64,000 bases of DNA from Candidatus Parcubacteria bacterium (GTDB lineage Bacteria; Patescibacteriota; Saccharimonadia; Saccharimonadales; Saccharimonadaceae). The stretch covers positions 1-64,000 of the forward strand of contig JAEWBQ010000019.1 in NCBI GenBank assembly GCA_023391075.1, written 5' to 3'. Shown here one piece after another: positions 8,317-16,828 of this stretch; within the stretch, counting starts at the first letter, position 1, and every line of letters starts with the position of its first letter. Made by a program: the position numbers and the translations under genes. The notes under the pieces were generated by a model that was not told the DNA's origin, did not search any database, and saw only the letters and a program-made list of their open reading frames with translations.

Positions 8317-9306
8317 ATGTTTGACACCGCAAAACACCTTATCGAATCGGCTCAAAAAATCGTCATCATTCAGGCCGAAAACCCCGACGGCGATAGTCTG
8401 GGCAGCAGTCTGGCGCTCGAGGAAATCCTGAGCGATCTCGGCAAGGAAGTGTCGCTGTATTGCCCCGTCGAAGTCCCTAAATATATGCGCTACATCCTAG
8501 GGTGGGACCGTGTCACGAACATCTTCGACGTCAAGGCTGACCTGGCGATTATCGTGGATACAGCTGCCGACGTTTTGATCACCAAGGTCTTGGAAACACC
8601 TGGTGTCCGCCACTTTCTCGAAACCCACCCCGTACTCGTCATTGACCATCATACTACCGCGTCCAATCTGAGCTTCGAGCACACGATGCTCAGCGTTGAT
8701 GCCGTCGCAACCGGCGAAGTTCTGTATGCACTGGGAAGCGATGCCGGATGGACTATCAACGCACAGGCTGCCGAGAACATGATGATTGCCATCATGAGCG
8801 ACAGCCTGGGCCTCACCACACAGAACGTCACCGCCAACACGTTCTTTGTCGCTGGCAAACTGGCCGAGCTAGGGGCGAGCAACGCCGTCATCGAAGCACG
8901 CCGCCGGGAATTCATGAAGAAGTCGCCGGAGATTCTGGCGTACAAGGGCGAGCTCATCGGCCGCATCGAATACCTGCTGGGTGGCAAGCTCGCGCTCGTC
9001 CACATTCCCTGGGAAGACATCCAGCAGTACAGCGACCAGTACAACCCAAGCGTGCTCGTCCTCGATGAAATGCGCCTCGTCGAAGGCGTCGAGCTTGGGG
9101 TCGCCATCAAAACCTACCCGGACGGCAAGATTACTGGCAAGCTCCGCTCGAACCTGCCAGTTGCCGAGCAAGTCGCTGGTTACTTTGGCGGCGGCGGCCA
9201 TGCCTACGCGGCCGGCTTCCGTGCGTATGAGCAATACGATGTCATTGTCCGCGAACTGGTCGAAGCCACCGATAAAGCTTTGAGGGACTATGATGCAGCG
9301 CAGTAA
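8317..9306 (+). CDS. DHH-family phosphoesterase (NrnA-like nanoRNase/pAp phosphatase)
   Basis: The DHH core shows ENPDGDSLGSS near residue 20, a VDTAA aspartate and the DHH motif in VIDHHTT. The C-terminal DHHA1 domain carries GGGGHAYAAGF. This layout is that of NrnA-type enzymes, which degrade very short RNAs and pAp in the cytoplasm using Mn2+. The length of 329 residues is typical. A TACAAT box at 8304-8309 ends 7 nt before the ATG and no Shine-Dalgarno is present, so the mRNA is probably leaderless. Confidence 0.88.
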   Translation: MFDTAKHLIESAQKIVIIQAENPDGDSLGSSLALEEILSDLGKEVSLYCPVEVPKYMRYILGWDRVTNIFDVKADLAIIVDTAADVLITKVLETPGVRHFLETHPVLVIDHHTTASNLSFEHTMLSVDAVATGEVLYALGSDAGWTINAQAAENMMIAIMSDSLGLTTQNVTANTFFVAGKLAELGASNAVIEARRREFMKKSPEILAYKGELIGRIEYLLGGKLALVHIPWEDIQQYSDQYNPSVLVLDEMRLVEGVELGVAIKTYPDGKITGKLRSNLPVAEQVAGYFGGGGHAYAAGFRAYEQYDVIVRELVEATDKALRDYDAAQ

Positions 9307-9377
9307 CACCTGTACATGGCGTGTCTCGCGGACACCCTCTCTGCCGTGCACGTATCAGCCTAAATAAGGATTCCGAC

Positions 9378-10799
9378 ATGTCGCTTTCATTCCACAACAC
9401 ACTCACCAAACACATCGACCCATTTACGCCACTCGCGCCTGGGCAGGCGAGCATTTACAGTTGTGGTCCGACGGTTTATGACCACGCGCACATCGGCAAT
9501 CTTAGCGCTTTTATCATGGCTGACGTCCTGCGCCGCACGCTCACCGCCAGCGGACTCGATGTCACGCATGTTATGAACTTTACGGATGTTGACGACAAAA
9601 CCATCCGCCGCAGCCGTGAGGAATTTAGCAGCGACGAGCCGATGACTGCGCTACGCAAACTGACGCAGCACTACGGCGATATTTTCCTACAGGATATGCA
9701 GGCGATCGGCAACGACACCAATGCCCTCACCATCATCAAAGCAGCCGACGACGCCACGATCGAGGGCATGCGCCAACTGATCACCGAGCTCTTTGAGCGC
9801 GGCTTTGCTTACATTGCCGATGACGGAGTGTACTTCTCGATCGATGCCTACAAAAAATCAGGCAAGACCTATGGCCAGCTCGTCGAACTGACCGATGAAA
9901 ACACCAGCAGCGAACGCATCCAAAACGACGAGTACGACAAAGAGTCGGCCCATGACTTCGCGCTCTGGAAAACCCAAAGACCCGGCGAGCCCGCATGGGA
10001 ATTCACACTTGACGGCCGCAGCCTCACCGGCAGGCCGGGCTGGCATATCGAATGCTCTGTCATGAGCCGGCAAGGCCTTGGTCAGCCGTTCGATATCCAC
10101 ACCGGCGGTATCGACCTGGCGTTTCCGCACCACGAAAACGAAATCGCCCAGAGTACGGCCGGCCATGACGATTCACGCTACGCCCAGCTGTTCGTGCACA
10201 ACGAGCATATATTGGTTGACGGCAAAAAGATGAGCAAAAGCCTCGGTAACTTCCATACGCTTGCAGATATCGAGGCACGTGGCGCCGACCCGCTGGCATT
10301 CCGCATGCTCGTACTACAGTCGCACTACCGCAAACAAACCAACTTCAGCTTCGATAACCTCGAAGCAGCCCACAACCGCCTTCAACATTGGCGCGCGATC
10401 GCCGCACTGCGCTGGCAGACGGCCCAACAAACAACTACACCAGTCGATGCCCAGGCAATAACTAGCAACATCCTTAGTGCCTTACAGAACGACCTCGACA
10501 CACCCGAAGCGCTGCGGTTGATCGATGAGGTATTTTCAGCCTATGACCATACACCACTGCGCGACATCGACGGGACGTCACTCACTACGCTCATCAGCTT
10601 CATCGACCAGACGCTTGGACTCGGACTCCTGGCGGCAACACCCGACATTGACAGCAATACCAAAGAATTACTCGTACGCCGAGATCAGGCAAGGGCAGCG
10701 AAGAACTGGGGACTGTCTGACGAGTTACGCGACGAGCTGCTGCACCACGACGTCACTGTCCGCGACACGGCCGACGGCCAAGTCTGGGAATACAATTGA
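9378..10799 (+). CDS. cysS: Cysteinyl-tRNA synthetase
   Basis: This class I synthetase charges tRNA-Cys. The N-terminal zinc-site cysteine and signature GPTVYDHAHIGN (HIGH-type) lie near residues 25-40. KKMSKSLGN is the KMSKS loop, and the other zinc ligands are seen in HIECSVMS and HHENEIAQS. The ATG at 9378 is chosen because AAGGA precedes it at good spacing and the protein then starts where CysRS normally does. The in-frame start at 9321 would add an unlikely extension. The product is 473 residues. The TGA stop (10797-10799) lies inside the -35 box of the next promoter. Confidence 0.95.
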   Translation: MSLSFHNTLTKHIDPFTPLAPGQASIYSCGPTVYDHAHIGNLSAFIMADVLRRTLTASGLDVTHVMNFTDVDDKTIRRSREEFSSDEPMTALRKLTQHYGDIFLQDMQAIGNDTNALTIIKAADDATIEGMRQLITELFERGFAYIADDGVYFSIDAYKKSGKTYGQLVELTDENTSSERIQNDEYDKESAHDFALWKTQRPGEPAWEFTLDGRSLTGRPGWHIECSVMSRQGLGQPFDIHTGGIDLAFPHHENEIAQSTAGHDDSRYAQLFVHNEHILVDGKKMSKSLGNFHTLADIEARGADPLAFRMLVLQSHYRKQTNFSFDNLEAAHNRLQHWRAIAALRWQTAQQTTTPVDAQAITSNILSALQNDLDTPEALRLIDEVFSAYDHTPLRDIDGTSLTTLISFIDQTLGLGLLAATPDIDSNTKELLVRRDQARAAKNWGLSDELRDELLHHDVTVRDTADGQVWEYN

Positions 10800-10824
10800 C
10801 AGTCGCACGTCTAATTGCTATAAA
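10796..10824 (+). promoter_or_regulatory. Sigma-70 promoter overlapping the cysS stop codon
   Basis: TTGACA (10796-10801), a 17-bp spacer and TATAAA (10819-10824). The TGA of cysS is part of the -35 hexamer. Confidence 0.85.
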
Positions 10825-10871
10825 AATATAGTTCATCGCTTGATCAATCTATCGTAGAGGAGCACGTCATC

Positions 10872-11051
10872 ATGCCAAGCTCATCAAGGTACGTTGACCT
10901 TGCCACCGAAACCCCGACAGGCTGCCAGAGCAGGATCACGCAGCCTCACACCAGTGAGCTATGTGGCACCCCACACCTGCCCGCAGACCTCGGCGGCGTC
11001 GACGACGGCATCTCCGAAGAGGACGGGGAACACCAGCTCGAACAGAGCTAG
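10872..11051 (+). CDS. 59-residue orphan protein
   Basis: An ATG at 10872 preceded by GAGGAG (about 10857-10862) opens a 59-codon frame ending in TAG at 11049. It has a near-consensus promoter upstream and a strong GC-rich hairpin downstream, so the expression signals support a real gene. The peptide is acidic at its C-terminus, has two cysteines (about residues 18 and 31) and many Ser, Thr and Pro residues. No domain is recognised and no signal peptide is seen. Confidence 0.6.
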   Translation: MPSSSRYVDLATETPTGCQSRITQPHTSELCGTPHLPADLGGVDDGISEEDGEHQLEQS

Positions 11052-11070
11052 TACCCGAGCGGACACCAAA

Positions 11071-11100
11071 GGGCCCCGCGGTCAATCGACTGCGGGGCCC
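11071..11100 (+). terminator. GC-rich hairpin after the 59-residue gene
   Basis: GGGCCCCGC pairs with GCGGGGCCC (11071-11079, 11092-11100), and GTC/GAC pairs inside the loop. There is no T-run, so it may terminate by another route or protect the 3' end. Confidence 0.6.
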
Positions 11101-11119
11101 GCTTCACGCTCCTAGGATA

Positions 11120-12256
11120 TTAGGCGTCGGTTTGATTTGTCAGCTTTTTCGCTAGTTTCGCCAACGGCTTCTCGCTCTTAACACGCGAGCGCTTGGCTCC
11201 TGCCAGATAATCCTCGAGCAGGACACGTACGCAGCCGGCAATCGGAATCGAAATGATACCGCCAGCCAGACCGAAGACATACAGACCGATTGTTACCGAT
11301 GCGAGCACCGTCAGTGCTGATAGTTCGACACGCTTCGACTGAATCGTTGGAGCCACGAAGTTGTTTTCGATTTGCTGATAGAGGAAGAAAAAGACGATAA
11401 AGATAATCGCAGCCGTCACATCGTTAAACGCGATGAGCAGCGTCATGATCACACCGGCAATTGTCGCGCCGAACATAGGAATCAGCGAAAGCGTAAAGGT
11501 CACCGCTACCGTCGGTAGCGCTAGATTAGCCGGAACATTGAAGATCATGCTAAGGATAAATACGGTGAGTCCCGACGCAGCCGCTCCAATAGCCGACACC
11601 GTCAGCTGGCCGGTGACATACCCCGTAATGACACTGTACATACGATGAGCGATATCACGGTGGTGCAGCATCCTGTCTTCGTCACGATAGAGCCCCCAGA
11701 TGCGCTTGACCCACATAGGACCTTCGACGAGCATCAAGAACGACAGTACGAGCACCAGCAGGAGCGAAGTGATCGCACCGAGCAGCGAACCCACACCACT
11801 CGCCACATTCTTGCCGAAATCCGTTACCCAGCCGGTCGCATTGTTCTTAAGCGAGGCAATCGCCTGGTCGACTTGCGGCTGCAAATGATAGTGATTGATG
11901 AACGAATTTAACCCCTGCGATTGAGTCCGTGCCGAGTCAAGCAGTCCAGGTACCGTATCGACAAAGCGCATCGTCTGCTGGGCGATTGGCGGTACGACGA
12001 GGAACAAGAATCCACCCAGTACCACAACCACTGCGATAAAGGCGATCGCCGTACCGGCGAGACGACTACGGCCAGGCAAATGGCGCGCCAGACGAGTGAC
12101 TGGCTCGTTCAGTGCCAGCGCCAAAAACAGGGCAGCACCAATGATAATCAGTGCCGTGCGGGCACTGTAAATTGCCAAGATTGCCAGCGCAAAGCCAATG
12201 ACCACCAGCCAGAATCGGACGAATGTTTTGGTGTCGATTTCGATACGAACTTTCAT
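11120..12256 (-). CDS. AI-2E family transporter (TqsA/PerM-type permease)
   Basis: The 378-residue protein has the AI-2E family arrangement: two to three N-terminal membrane helices, a long hydrophilic central section (about 95-150), then a cluster of C-terminal helices. The conserved C-terminal pattern with QQIENNFVAPTIQSKRVELS is clear. Members export small molecules or ions. The substrate cannot be told from sequence. A Shine-Dalgarno (AAGGGG) and a TATACT box lie upstream. The C-terminal tail is Lys/Arg-rich and cytoplasmic. Confidence 0.87.
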   Translation of the reverse strand: MKVRIEIDTKTFVRFWLVVIGFALAILAIYSARTALIIIGAALFLALALNEPVTRLARHLPGRSRLAGTAIAFIAVVVVLGGFLFLVVPPIAQQTMRFVDTVPGLLDSARTQSQGLNSFINHYHLQPQVDQAIASLKNNATGWVTDFGKNVASGVGSLLGAITSLLLVLVLSFLMLVEGPMWVKRIWGLYRDEDRMLHHRDIAHRMYSVITGYVTGQLTVSAIGAAASGLTVFILSMIFNVPANLALPTVAVTFTLSLIPMFGATIAGVIMTLLIAFNDVTAAIIFIVFFFLYQQIENNFVAPTIQSKRVELSALTVLASVTIGLYVFGLAGGIISIPIAGCVRVLLEDYLAGAKRSRVKSEKPLAKLAKKLTNQTDA

Positions 12257-12296
12257 AATATCCCCTTACTTTGCCTGTAGTATACCATGCTCTCAG

Positions 12297-13499
12297 CTAT
12301 TTGTCGGCGTAGTAGCATGTCAGAAACTCCTGCTTGAATGCGAAGAATGTACCGTCCTTGATACTAGCCCGAATATCATCGACTAGGCGCACAATAAAGC
12401 GCTCATTATGAATAGTCGCGAGCGTATTCGACAGCAGCTCGTCAGCGCGAAAGAGATGGTGCAGGTACGCGCTCGTGTAGTGAGTACACGTATAGCAATC
12501 GCACTCGGCATCAAACGGCGTAAAGTCAGTACGGTATTTCGCGTTCGTAATGTTACGTCGGCCATCGCGGGTGTAGAGCGCACCATTACGCCCCACTCGG
12601 GCAGGAGAGACGCAGTCAAAGGTATCCGCTCCGTTTTCAATGCAGGCAAAAATATCATCCGGCTCACTGATTCCGAGCATATGTCGCGGCTTATTCTCTG
12701 GCAGCTCCTCGCACATCCAGCGCACGATATCACCTATACCATCTTTAGTGAGCGCACCACCAAGTCCAAAGCCATCAAACTCCATAGCCCCTAGGAAACG
12801 GGAACATTCTCGGCGCAGATCCTCAAAATTTGCACCCTGCACCACACCAAAGAGAGCTTGTGGTGGTCGATGGGTGCGCTCGGCATTAAGCCGCTGGTGC
12901 TCGGTAAGACTCCGAACCGCCCATGGATGCGTACGGTCACGAAGTGATTCGACTTGGTAGTCGTACGAGTCGTGCAACGTCGTCAGCTCATCAAATGCGA
13001 ACGTAATGTCGGCTCCAATCTCGTGCTGAATGCGCATCGAGACCTCCGGCGTGAAGCGGTGGCGCGAGCCGTCTAGGTGAGACTTGAACGTCACGCCGTC
13101 GTTGTCAATCCAGGCCAGCCGCTCTTTTTTACTGAGTGGCTTCTCAGTCGCGCTCCCGTCCATGTCGATGACTTTTTTGAAGCCGACACCCAGACTCATT
13201 ACCTGAAACCCACCGCTATCCGTAAATGTCGGCTTGTCCCAGTTCATAAATGCATGCAGGCCGCCGGCCTGGTCGACGATATCAGAGCCCGGACGCAAGT
13301 ATAGGTGGTAGGCATTCGCCAAGACCGCCTGGGCGCCCGTCGCTTTGAGCTGTTCGGGCGTCAGCGCCTTCAAGGTCGCCTTGGTGCCCACCGGGATAAA
13401 CGCCGGCGTCTCAATCGTGCCGTGCGGCGTCGTGATCGTACCCACGCGGGCCAGCGCACCGTTAAGTCGGTGCGAAATCGTAAATTCAAGAGGTTTCAT
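12297..13499 (-). CDS. tgt: tRNA-guanine transglycosylase
   Basis: Tgt exchanges guanine at wobble position 34 of NAY-decoding tRNAs for a queuine precursor. The substrate-pocket motif DSGGFQVMSLG starts at Asp94, the GVVQGANFEDLR loop is intact, and the nucleophile motif GADTFDCVSPARVGRNG follows. The zinc site is seen as CDCYTC followed by a downstream His. The length of 400 residues is normal. No other queuosine gene is visible in this window, so the modified base may be salvaged, for example from a host (inference). Downstream of the start, the promoter region faces the gene at 13568. Confidence 0.95.
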   Translation of the reverse strand: MKPLEFTISHRLNGALARVGTITTPHGTIETPAFIPVGTKATLKALTPEQLKATGAQAVLANAYHLYLRPGSDIVDQAGGLHAFMNWDKPTFTDSGGFQVMSLGVGFKKVIDMDGSATEKPLSKKERLAWIDNDGVTFKSHLDGSRHRFTPEVSMRIQHEIGADITFAFDELTTLHDSYDYQVESLRDRTHPWAVRSLTEHQRLNAERTHRPPQALFGVVQGANFEDLRRECSRFLGAMEFDGFGLGGALTKDGIGDIVRWMCEELPENKPRHMLGISEPDDIFACIENGADTFDCVSPARVGRNGALYTRDGRRNITNAKYRTDFTPFDAECDCYTCTHYTSAYLHHLFRADELLSNTLATIHNERFIVRLVDDIRASIKDGTFFAFKQEFLTCYYADK

Positions 13500-13567
13500 C
13501 TGTACTAGCGTATCATATTCCTCTCTGGTGATATACTTGGTATAGCTTAAGTAGAAAGGAATCTTTC

Positions 13568-14134
13568 ATGTCTCAACCGCTCACCATTGCTGTCATTGCC
13601 GGAACCACCCGGGCACAGCGCCTTTCGCCACGCGCCGCCCAGTATATTGCTGAGCGCGGCCGCCAGCACGATAACGTCGAGATCATTTATATCGACCCGG
13701 CAGACTTTCATTTCGCAGGTGACGGCAACGACCCGGAAGGGAAAGACCCGCGCTACACGGCGATCGTCGAGAAAGCCGATGCGTTTTTTATCGTCACGCC
13801 TGAATATAATCACAGCTTCCCGGGCAGTCTGAAGCGCATGCTCGACAGCGAGCTGGCGCTTTATAATCACAAACCCGCCGCCCTCGCTGGCGTCAGCAAC
13901 GGTAACTGGGGCGGCGTCCGTGCCGTCGAGCAGCTCTGCGGCGCCATCCGTGAGCTTGGCCTCGTCGTCATGAGCTGGGACGTTTACTTCCCGTACGTTC
14001 AAAACATTTTTGACGAGCAGGGAATAATCAACGAGGAATTCAAAGAACGCTACGACAAAAGCGTCGACAAACTTTACCGCGAACTGATATGGTTTGCCGA
14101 CATGCTCAAAACTGCCCGTCGGAATCAGCAGTAG
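13568..14134 (+). CDS. NADPH-dependent FMN reductase family protein
   Basis: The flavodoxin-like fold is indicated by the N-terminal GTTRAQRLSPRAA phosphate loop, the ITPEYNHSFPGSLKR-type motif (here VTPEYNHSFPGSLK) and VSNGNWGG. These bind FMN. Enzymes of this family reduce flavins, quinones or azo compounds in the cytoplasm. The 188-residue size is normal. It is divergent from tgt, and AAAGGA precedes the ATG. Confidence 0.9.
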   Translation: MSQPLTIAVIAGTTRAQRLSPRAAQYIAERGRQHDNVEIIYIDPADFHFAGDGNDPEGKDPRYTAIVEKADAFFIVTPEYNHSFPGSLKRMLDSELALYNHKPAALAGVSNGNWGGVRAVEQLCGAIRELGLVVMSWDVYFPYVQNIFDEQGIINEEFKERYDKSVDKLYRELIWFADMLKTARRNQQ

Positions 14135-14139
14135 CACTT

Positions 14140-14160
14140 GCGCAGCGTAAAAATCTGCGC
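14140..14160 (+). terminator. Weak terminator-like hairpin
   Basis: GCGCAG and CTGCGC (14140-14145, 14155-14160) can form a 6-bp stem after the flavin reductase gene, but no T-run follows. Confidence 0.35.
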
Positions 14161-14205
14161 TATACCATAAGCATGAACTGCGTATGGAGCCTGGGGAACT
14201 AAACA

Positions 14206-15018
14206 ATGCACGAACAGCTGCTCGATGCTGATACGCACACACTTCTCGAGCAGCTTCCGCCCATCAAATACGCACCCATCCTGAGCCATCTCGGTCACCT
14301 AGGTCTCAAACGCTTTAAAGACCTTTACGCTATCCCGACGCCCGTACATCCAAATGGCATCGTCGACCACACGGCGCTCATTGAGCAGGTTAGCGCGTTC
14401 GTTTCGCCCGAGTATCGCTGGCGGGCACCGTTTTTTGACGAGCATCACCTCCACTGGAAAAAGTATTATTACAATCCCGGCTTCTACGACGGCGACACGC
14501 TTCCCGCCGAGTTTCGCAATCTTCCGATTCATACACTTTGGGAGCCGCGTGAATTTCACGACTTTACTCATCTGATGACCATACCCTCCGATGTACCACG
14601 CTACGATGTCATGCGAAAATCAGTCGACAACTATCGTCTTAGGCACCACTTATTCAAAATTAGCAGCCAGGCAATCGCCCTGCGTGAACGAGACGAACGT
14701 TCTATACCGCTGCCGGGCAGTGAGGATCGAGTACGAGACCCGCTAACAAAGCGCGTGATTGACGCGGGCGTCTATGAGCGACGGCGACAAGCCTTTATCC
14801 AGGAAATCATGGAGCACTTTCAAAGCGGTCGACTGCCTGATTTGTCACATCTCTCAAGCCTATCACTAGAGGAAGCTGACGACGTACAGCCTGTGCTCAT
14901 ACAAATCCGTAAAGATGCCAGCCAGGCGATCGTCCATTCCACAAATCGGCGGCGCGGTCGACCGGTCCGACTCCCGATCGATACCCAGACCATCGAGCAA
15001 CCCGTGCGAGCGGCGTAG
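14206..15018 (+). CDS. Protein of unknown function, basic C-terminus
   Basis: The 270-residue product is not recognised. It is soluble and rich in His, Tyr, Arg and Asp. A histidine-rich stretch (FFDEHHLHWKKYYYNPGF, about residues 76-93) and a HDFTHLM segment stand out and could bind metal or nucleic acid. The C-terminal 60 residues are helical and Arg-rich, ending in a disordered tail. The ATG follows a GGGGAAC purine stretch. It lies 12 nt before yajQ, but yajQ appears to have its own leaderless promoter inside the end of this gene. Confidence 0.65.
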   Translation: MHEQLLDADTHTLLEQLPPIKYAPILSHLGHLGLKRFKDLYAIPTPVHPNGIVDHTALIEQVSAFVSPEYRWRAPFFDEHHLHWKKYYYNPGFYDGDTLPAEFRNLPIHTLWEPREFHDFTHLMTIPSDVPRYDVMRKSVDNYRLRHHLFKISSQAIALRERDERSIPLPGSEDRVRDPLTKRVIDAGVYERRRQAFIQEIMEHFQSGRLPDLSHLSSLSLEEADDVQPVLIQIRKDASQAIVHSTNRRRGRPVRLPIDTQTIEQPVRAA

Positions 15019-15030
15019 TACAATAGAAAT

Positions 15031-15525
15031 ATGCCTACATTTTCTTTCGACATCGTTTCCGACTATGACAAAGCCGAGATGAACAACGTGTTCATGGCGG
15101 CCGAACGCGAAATTGCGACGCGCTACGACTTTAAGGGTACACCAGCGGCCATCGAATGGCTTGGCGACAAGACCGGCTTTAAGATCATTGGTGCAGGGGA
15201 GTGGCAGCTCGACGCAGTACTGGATATCGTCCGCAAAAAGCTCGCCGGCCGGAACCAAAGCAGCAAAGTACTCGATCTGACAAAGACACCGGTCGAATCA
15301 AATCTCAAAGCCACCTGGGAGATCCCATTCAAACAAGGGCTTCAGCAGGACAAGGCAAAAGAAATCACCGCCAAGCTTCGCACCGAGGCGCCAAAAGTCA
15401 AAGCCCAGATCCAGGGCGACATGATCCGCGTGACAAGCAGCAGCAAGGACGAGCTGCAAAAAGTCATCACGCTCCTACAGGCAGCCGATTACGACGTGCC
15501 GCTGCAGTTTACGAACTACCGTTAG
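15031..15525 (+). CDS. yajQ: YajQ family nucleotide-binding protein
   Basis: The 164-residue protein begins MPTFSFDIVSDYDKAEMNN and has the two ferredoxin-like halves typical of YajQ, with SRYDFKGT-like (here ATRYDFKGTPA) and KEITAKLR motifs. YajQ proteins bind nucleotides, and some members bind cyclic di-GMP. A TACAAT box (15019-15024) ends 6 nt before the ATG, so this is a leaderless candidate. Its TAG stop overlaps, on the opposite strand, the stop of the next small gene. Confidence 0.92.
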   Translation: MPTFSFDIVSDYDKAEMNNVFMAAEREIATRYDFKGTPAAIEWLGDKTGFKIIGAGEWQLDAVLDIVRKKLAGRNQSSKVLDLTKTPVESNLKATWEIPFKQGLQQDKAKEITAKLRTEAPKVKAQIQGDMIRVTSSSKDELQKVITLLQAADYDVPLQFTNYR

Positions 15526-15680
15526 AACGACGCCATCAGGGCAAACAGGACCAGGCTAATCGCTGCCAAGGCTGCCACGGCAAGACTCATACGATTCGGG
15601 TAGATGTTAACCTTGGGCGCACCCGAGGCGTGCTTTTTGGTCGATTTTGTTGATTTTTTTGCGGTTGTCGTGGCTTTCAT
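15522..15680 (-). CDS. 52-residue Lys-rich single-pass membrane protein
   Basis: A minus-strand frame from ATG 15680 to TAA 15522 encodes a basic N-terminal half (many Lys, Thr and Ser) followed by one hydrophobic helix (about residues 31-50). It has TTGTCA (15715-15710), 17 bp, TACACT (15692-15687), then 6 nt to the ATG. It is thus probably a leaderless, monocistronic gene. Its stop codon shares three bases with the yajQ stop on the other strand. The function is unknown. The topology suggests a cytoplasmic basic tail anchored in the membrane. Confidence 0.7.
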   Translation of the reverse strand: MKATTTAKKSTKSTKKHASGAPKVNIYPNRMSLAVAALAAISLVLFALMASF

Positions 15681-15686
15681 GTCATT

Positions 15687-15715
15687 AGTGTACGCCGCGC
15701 GACCCCATCTGACAA
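15687..15715 (-). promoter_or_regulatory. Promoter of the 52-residue membrane protein
   Basis: TTGTCA (15715-15710), 17-bp spacer, TACACT (15692-15687), 6 nt before the ATG at 15680. Confidence 0.7.
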
Positions 15716-15742
15716 CCGGCTTATGGTTACATGGCGGGTTGA

Positions 15743-15771
15743 TTGACTATTTTCGCTAGATAATGTATAGT
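15743..15771 (+). promoter_or_regulatory. Leaderless-type promoter of the HxlR regulator
   Basis: TTGACT (15743-15748), 17 bp, TATAGT (15766-15771), 6 nt before the ATG at 15778. The -10 box overlaps the upstream in-frame ATG at 15763, which argues that 15778 is the true start. Confidence 0.8.
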
Positions 15772-15777
15772 AAAAGT

Positions 15778-16095
15778 ATGAATAACACCCCTACGATCGG
15801 CTGCGTCAAGGCAGCAACCGCAGTACTCGGCGACAAGTGGACGCCTCAACTGCTACGGTTTTTCATCAATGAAAACATCGTTCGGTTCTGCCAGCTCCAA
15901 GACCTCGTCGGCGGCATCAATCCGCGCACGCTCTCGGCGCGTCTCGACAGCCTAGAAGCCGCGCAGGTCATCGAAAAACTTCCCACGGGCGAAAGCAGCA
16001 ACCGCTGTGAATATCGCCTCACCGAAAAGGGGCGTGATCTCATGCCAATTCTCCGCGACATGGAAGCGTGGAGCGCCCGCTACGAAACTGCTTAA
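15778..16095 (+). CDS. HxlR-type winged-helix transcriptional regulator
   Basis: The 105-residue protein has the HxlR pattern: GCVKAATAVLGDKWTPQLLR at the N-terminus, then the recognition helix region GGINPRTLSARLDSLEAAQ and a wing. HxlR proteins are DNA-binding dimers, often sensing redox or reactive carbonyl signals. It keeps one N-terminal cysteine (Cys9), the usual sensing position. It lies immediately upstream of a two-component system but probably has a separate transcript. Confidence 0.92.
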   Translation: MNNTPTIGCVKAATAVLGDKWTPQLLRFFINENIVRFCQLQDLVGGINPRTLSARLDSLEAAQVIEKLPTGESSNRCEYRLTEKGRDLMPILRDMEAWSARYETA

Positions 16096-16114
16096 TTACA
16101 GGGGGGAGCTACAG

Positions 16115-16129
16115 GAATCTCTCAGATTC
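16115..16129 (+). promoter_or_regulatory. Inverted repeat at the promoter of the response regulator
   Basis: GAATCT and AGATTC (16115-16120, 16124-16129) flank CTC and lie over the -35/spacer region of the TATACT box at 16136-16141. The position suits an operator, possibly for autoregulation by the response regulator or for HxlR. Confidence 0.5.
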
Positions 16130-16147
16130 TGTGCGTATACTAAAAAT

Positions 16148-16825
16148 ATGAGAGTATTATTAGTCGAAGATGAGCATAAAATCGCTCGCGCGCTGAAAAA
16201 GGCGCTTGAGCAAGAAAAGTACGCCGTGGACGTAGCCTATGATGGTGATGAGGGTTACGCTATGGCAACCACGGAGCCATATGACGTGGCAGTTATCGAC
16301 CGCATGCTGCCCGGAGAATACGACGGCCTAGCTATCGTCCGCGCCATGCGCGAACAAAAAATCCATACGCCAGTCTTACTCCTGACTGCGCTTGGCAGCG
16401 TCAAAGACCGCACCGAGGGTCTCGATACCGGTGCTGACGATTATCTCGTCAAGCCGTTTGCCCTCGAAGAATTGCTTGCCCGTGTCCGCGCACTGATGCG
16501 CCGACCAAAAGAGCAGCAAGCCACCATCCTCAAGGCAGGGGACTTGACGCTTAACACTGTGACCTTTGAAGTCACCCGCGCCGGTCAAACCCTGTCGCTC
16601 ACCAGCAAGGAATTCGCCCTGCTTGAGTATTTGCTCCGCAATCAAGACCGCCCGTTGCCGAAAGAAACGATTATCGCCCATGTCTGGGATTACGACGCCG
16701 ACATCTTGCCCAATACCGTCGAGGTATACATCAAGTACTTGCGCGCCAAGGTCGACCAGCCATTCGACACGCCGCTGATCCATACGGTACGCGGTTTCGG
16801 GTACAAACTCCAAGCGACCAAATAA
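16148..16825 (+). CDS. OmpR/PhoB-family response regulator
   Basis: The receiver domain (1-115) has the acidic pocket (VEDE), the phospho-acceptor Asp51 in VIDRMLPG, and the TALG and YLVKPF motifs. A winged-helix DNA-binding domain (about 130-225) ends with HTVRGFGYKL. The ATG at 16148 is preferred because TATACT (16136-16141) ends 6 nt before it and receivers start here. The kinase gene follows after 3 nt and an ABC exporter after that, so it probably controls exporter expression. Confidence 0.95.
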   Translation: MRVLLVEDEHKIARALKKALEQEKYAVDVAYDGDEGYAMATTEPYDVAVIDRMLPGEYDGLAIVRAMREQKIHTPVLLLTALGSVKDRTEGLDTGADDYLVKPFALEELLARVRALMRRPKEQQATILKAGDLTLNTVTFEVTRAGQTLSLTSKEFALLEYLLRNQDRPLPKETIIAHVWDYDADILPNTVEVYIKYLRAKVDQPFDTPLIHTVRGFGYKLQATK

Positions 16826-16828
16826 TAC

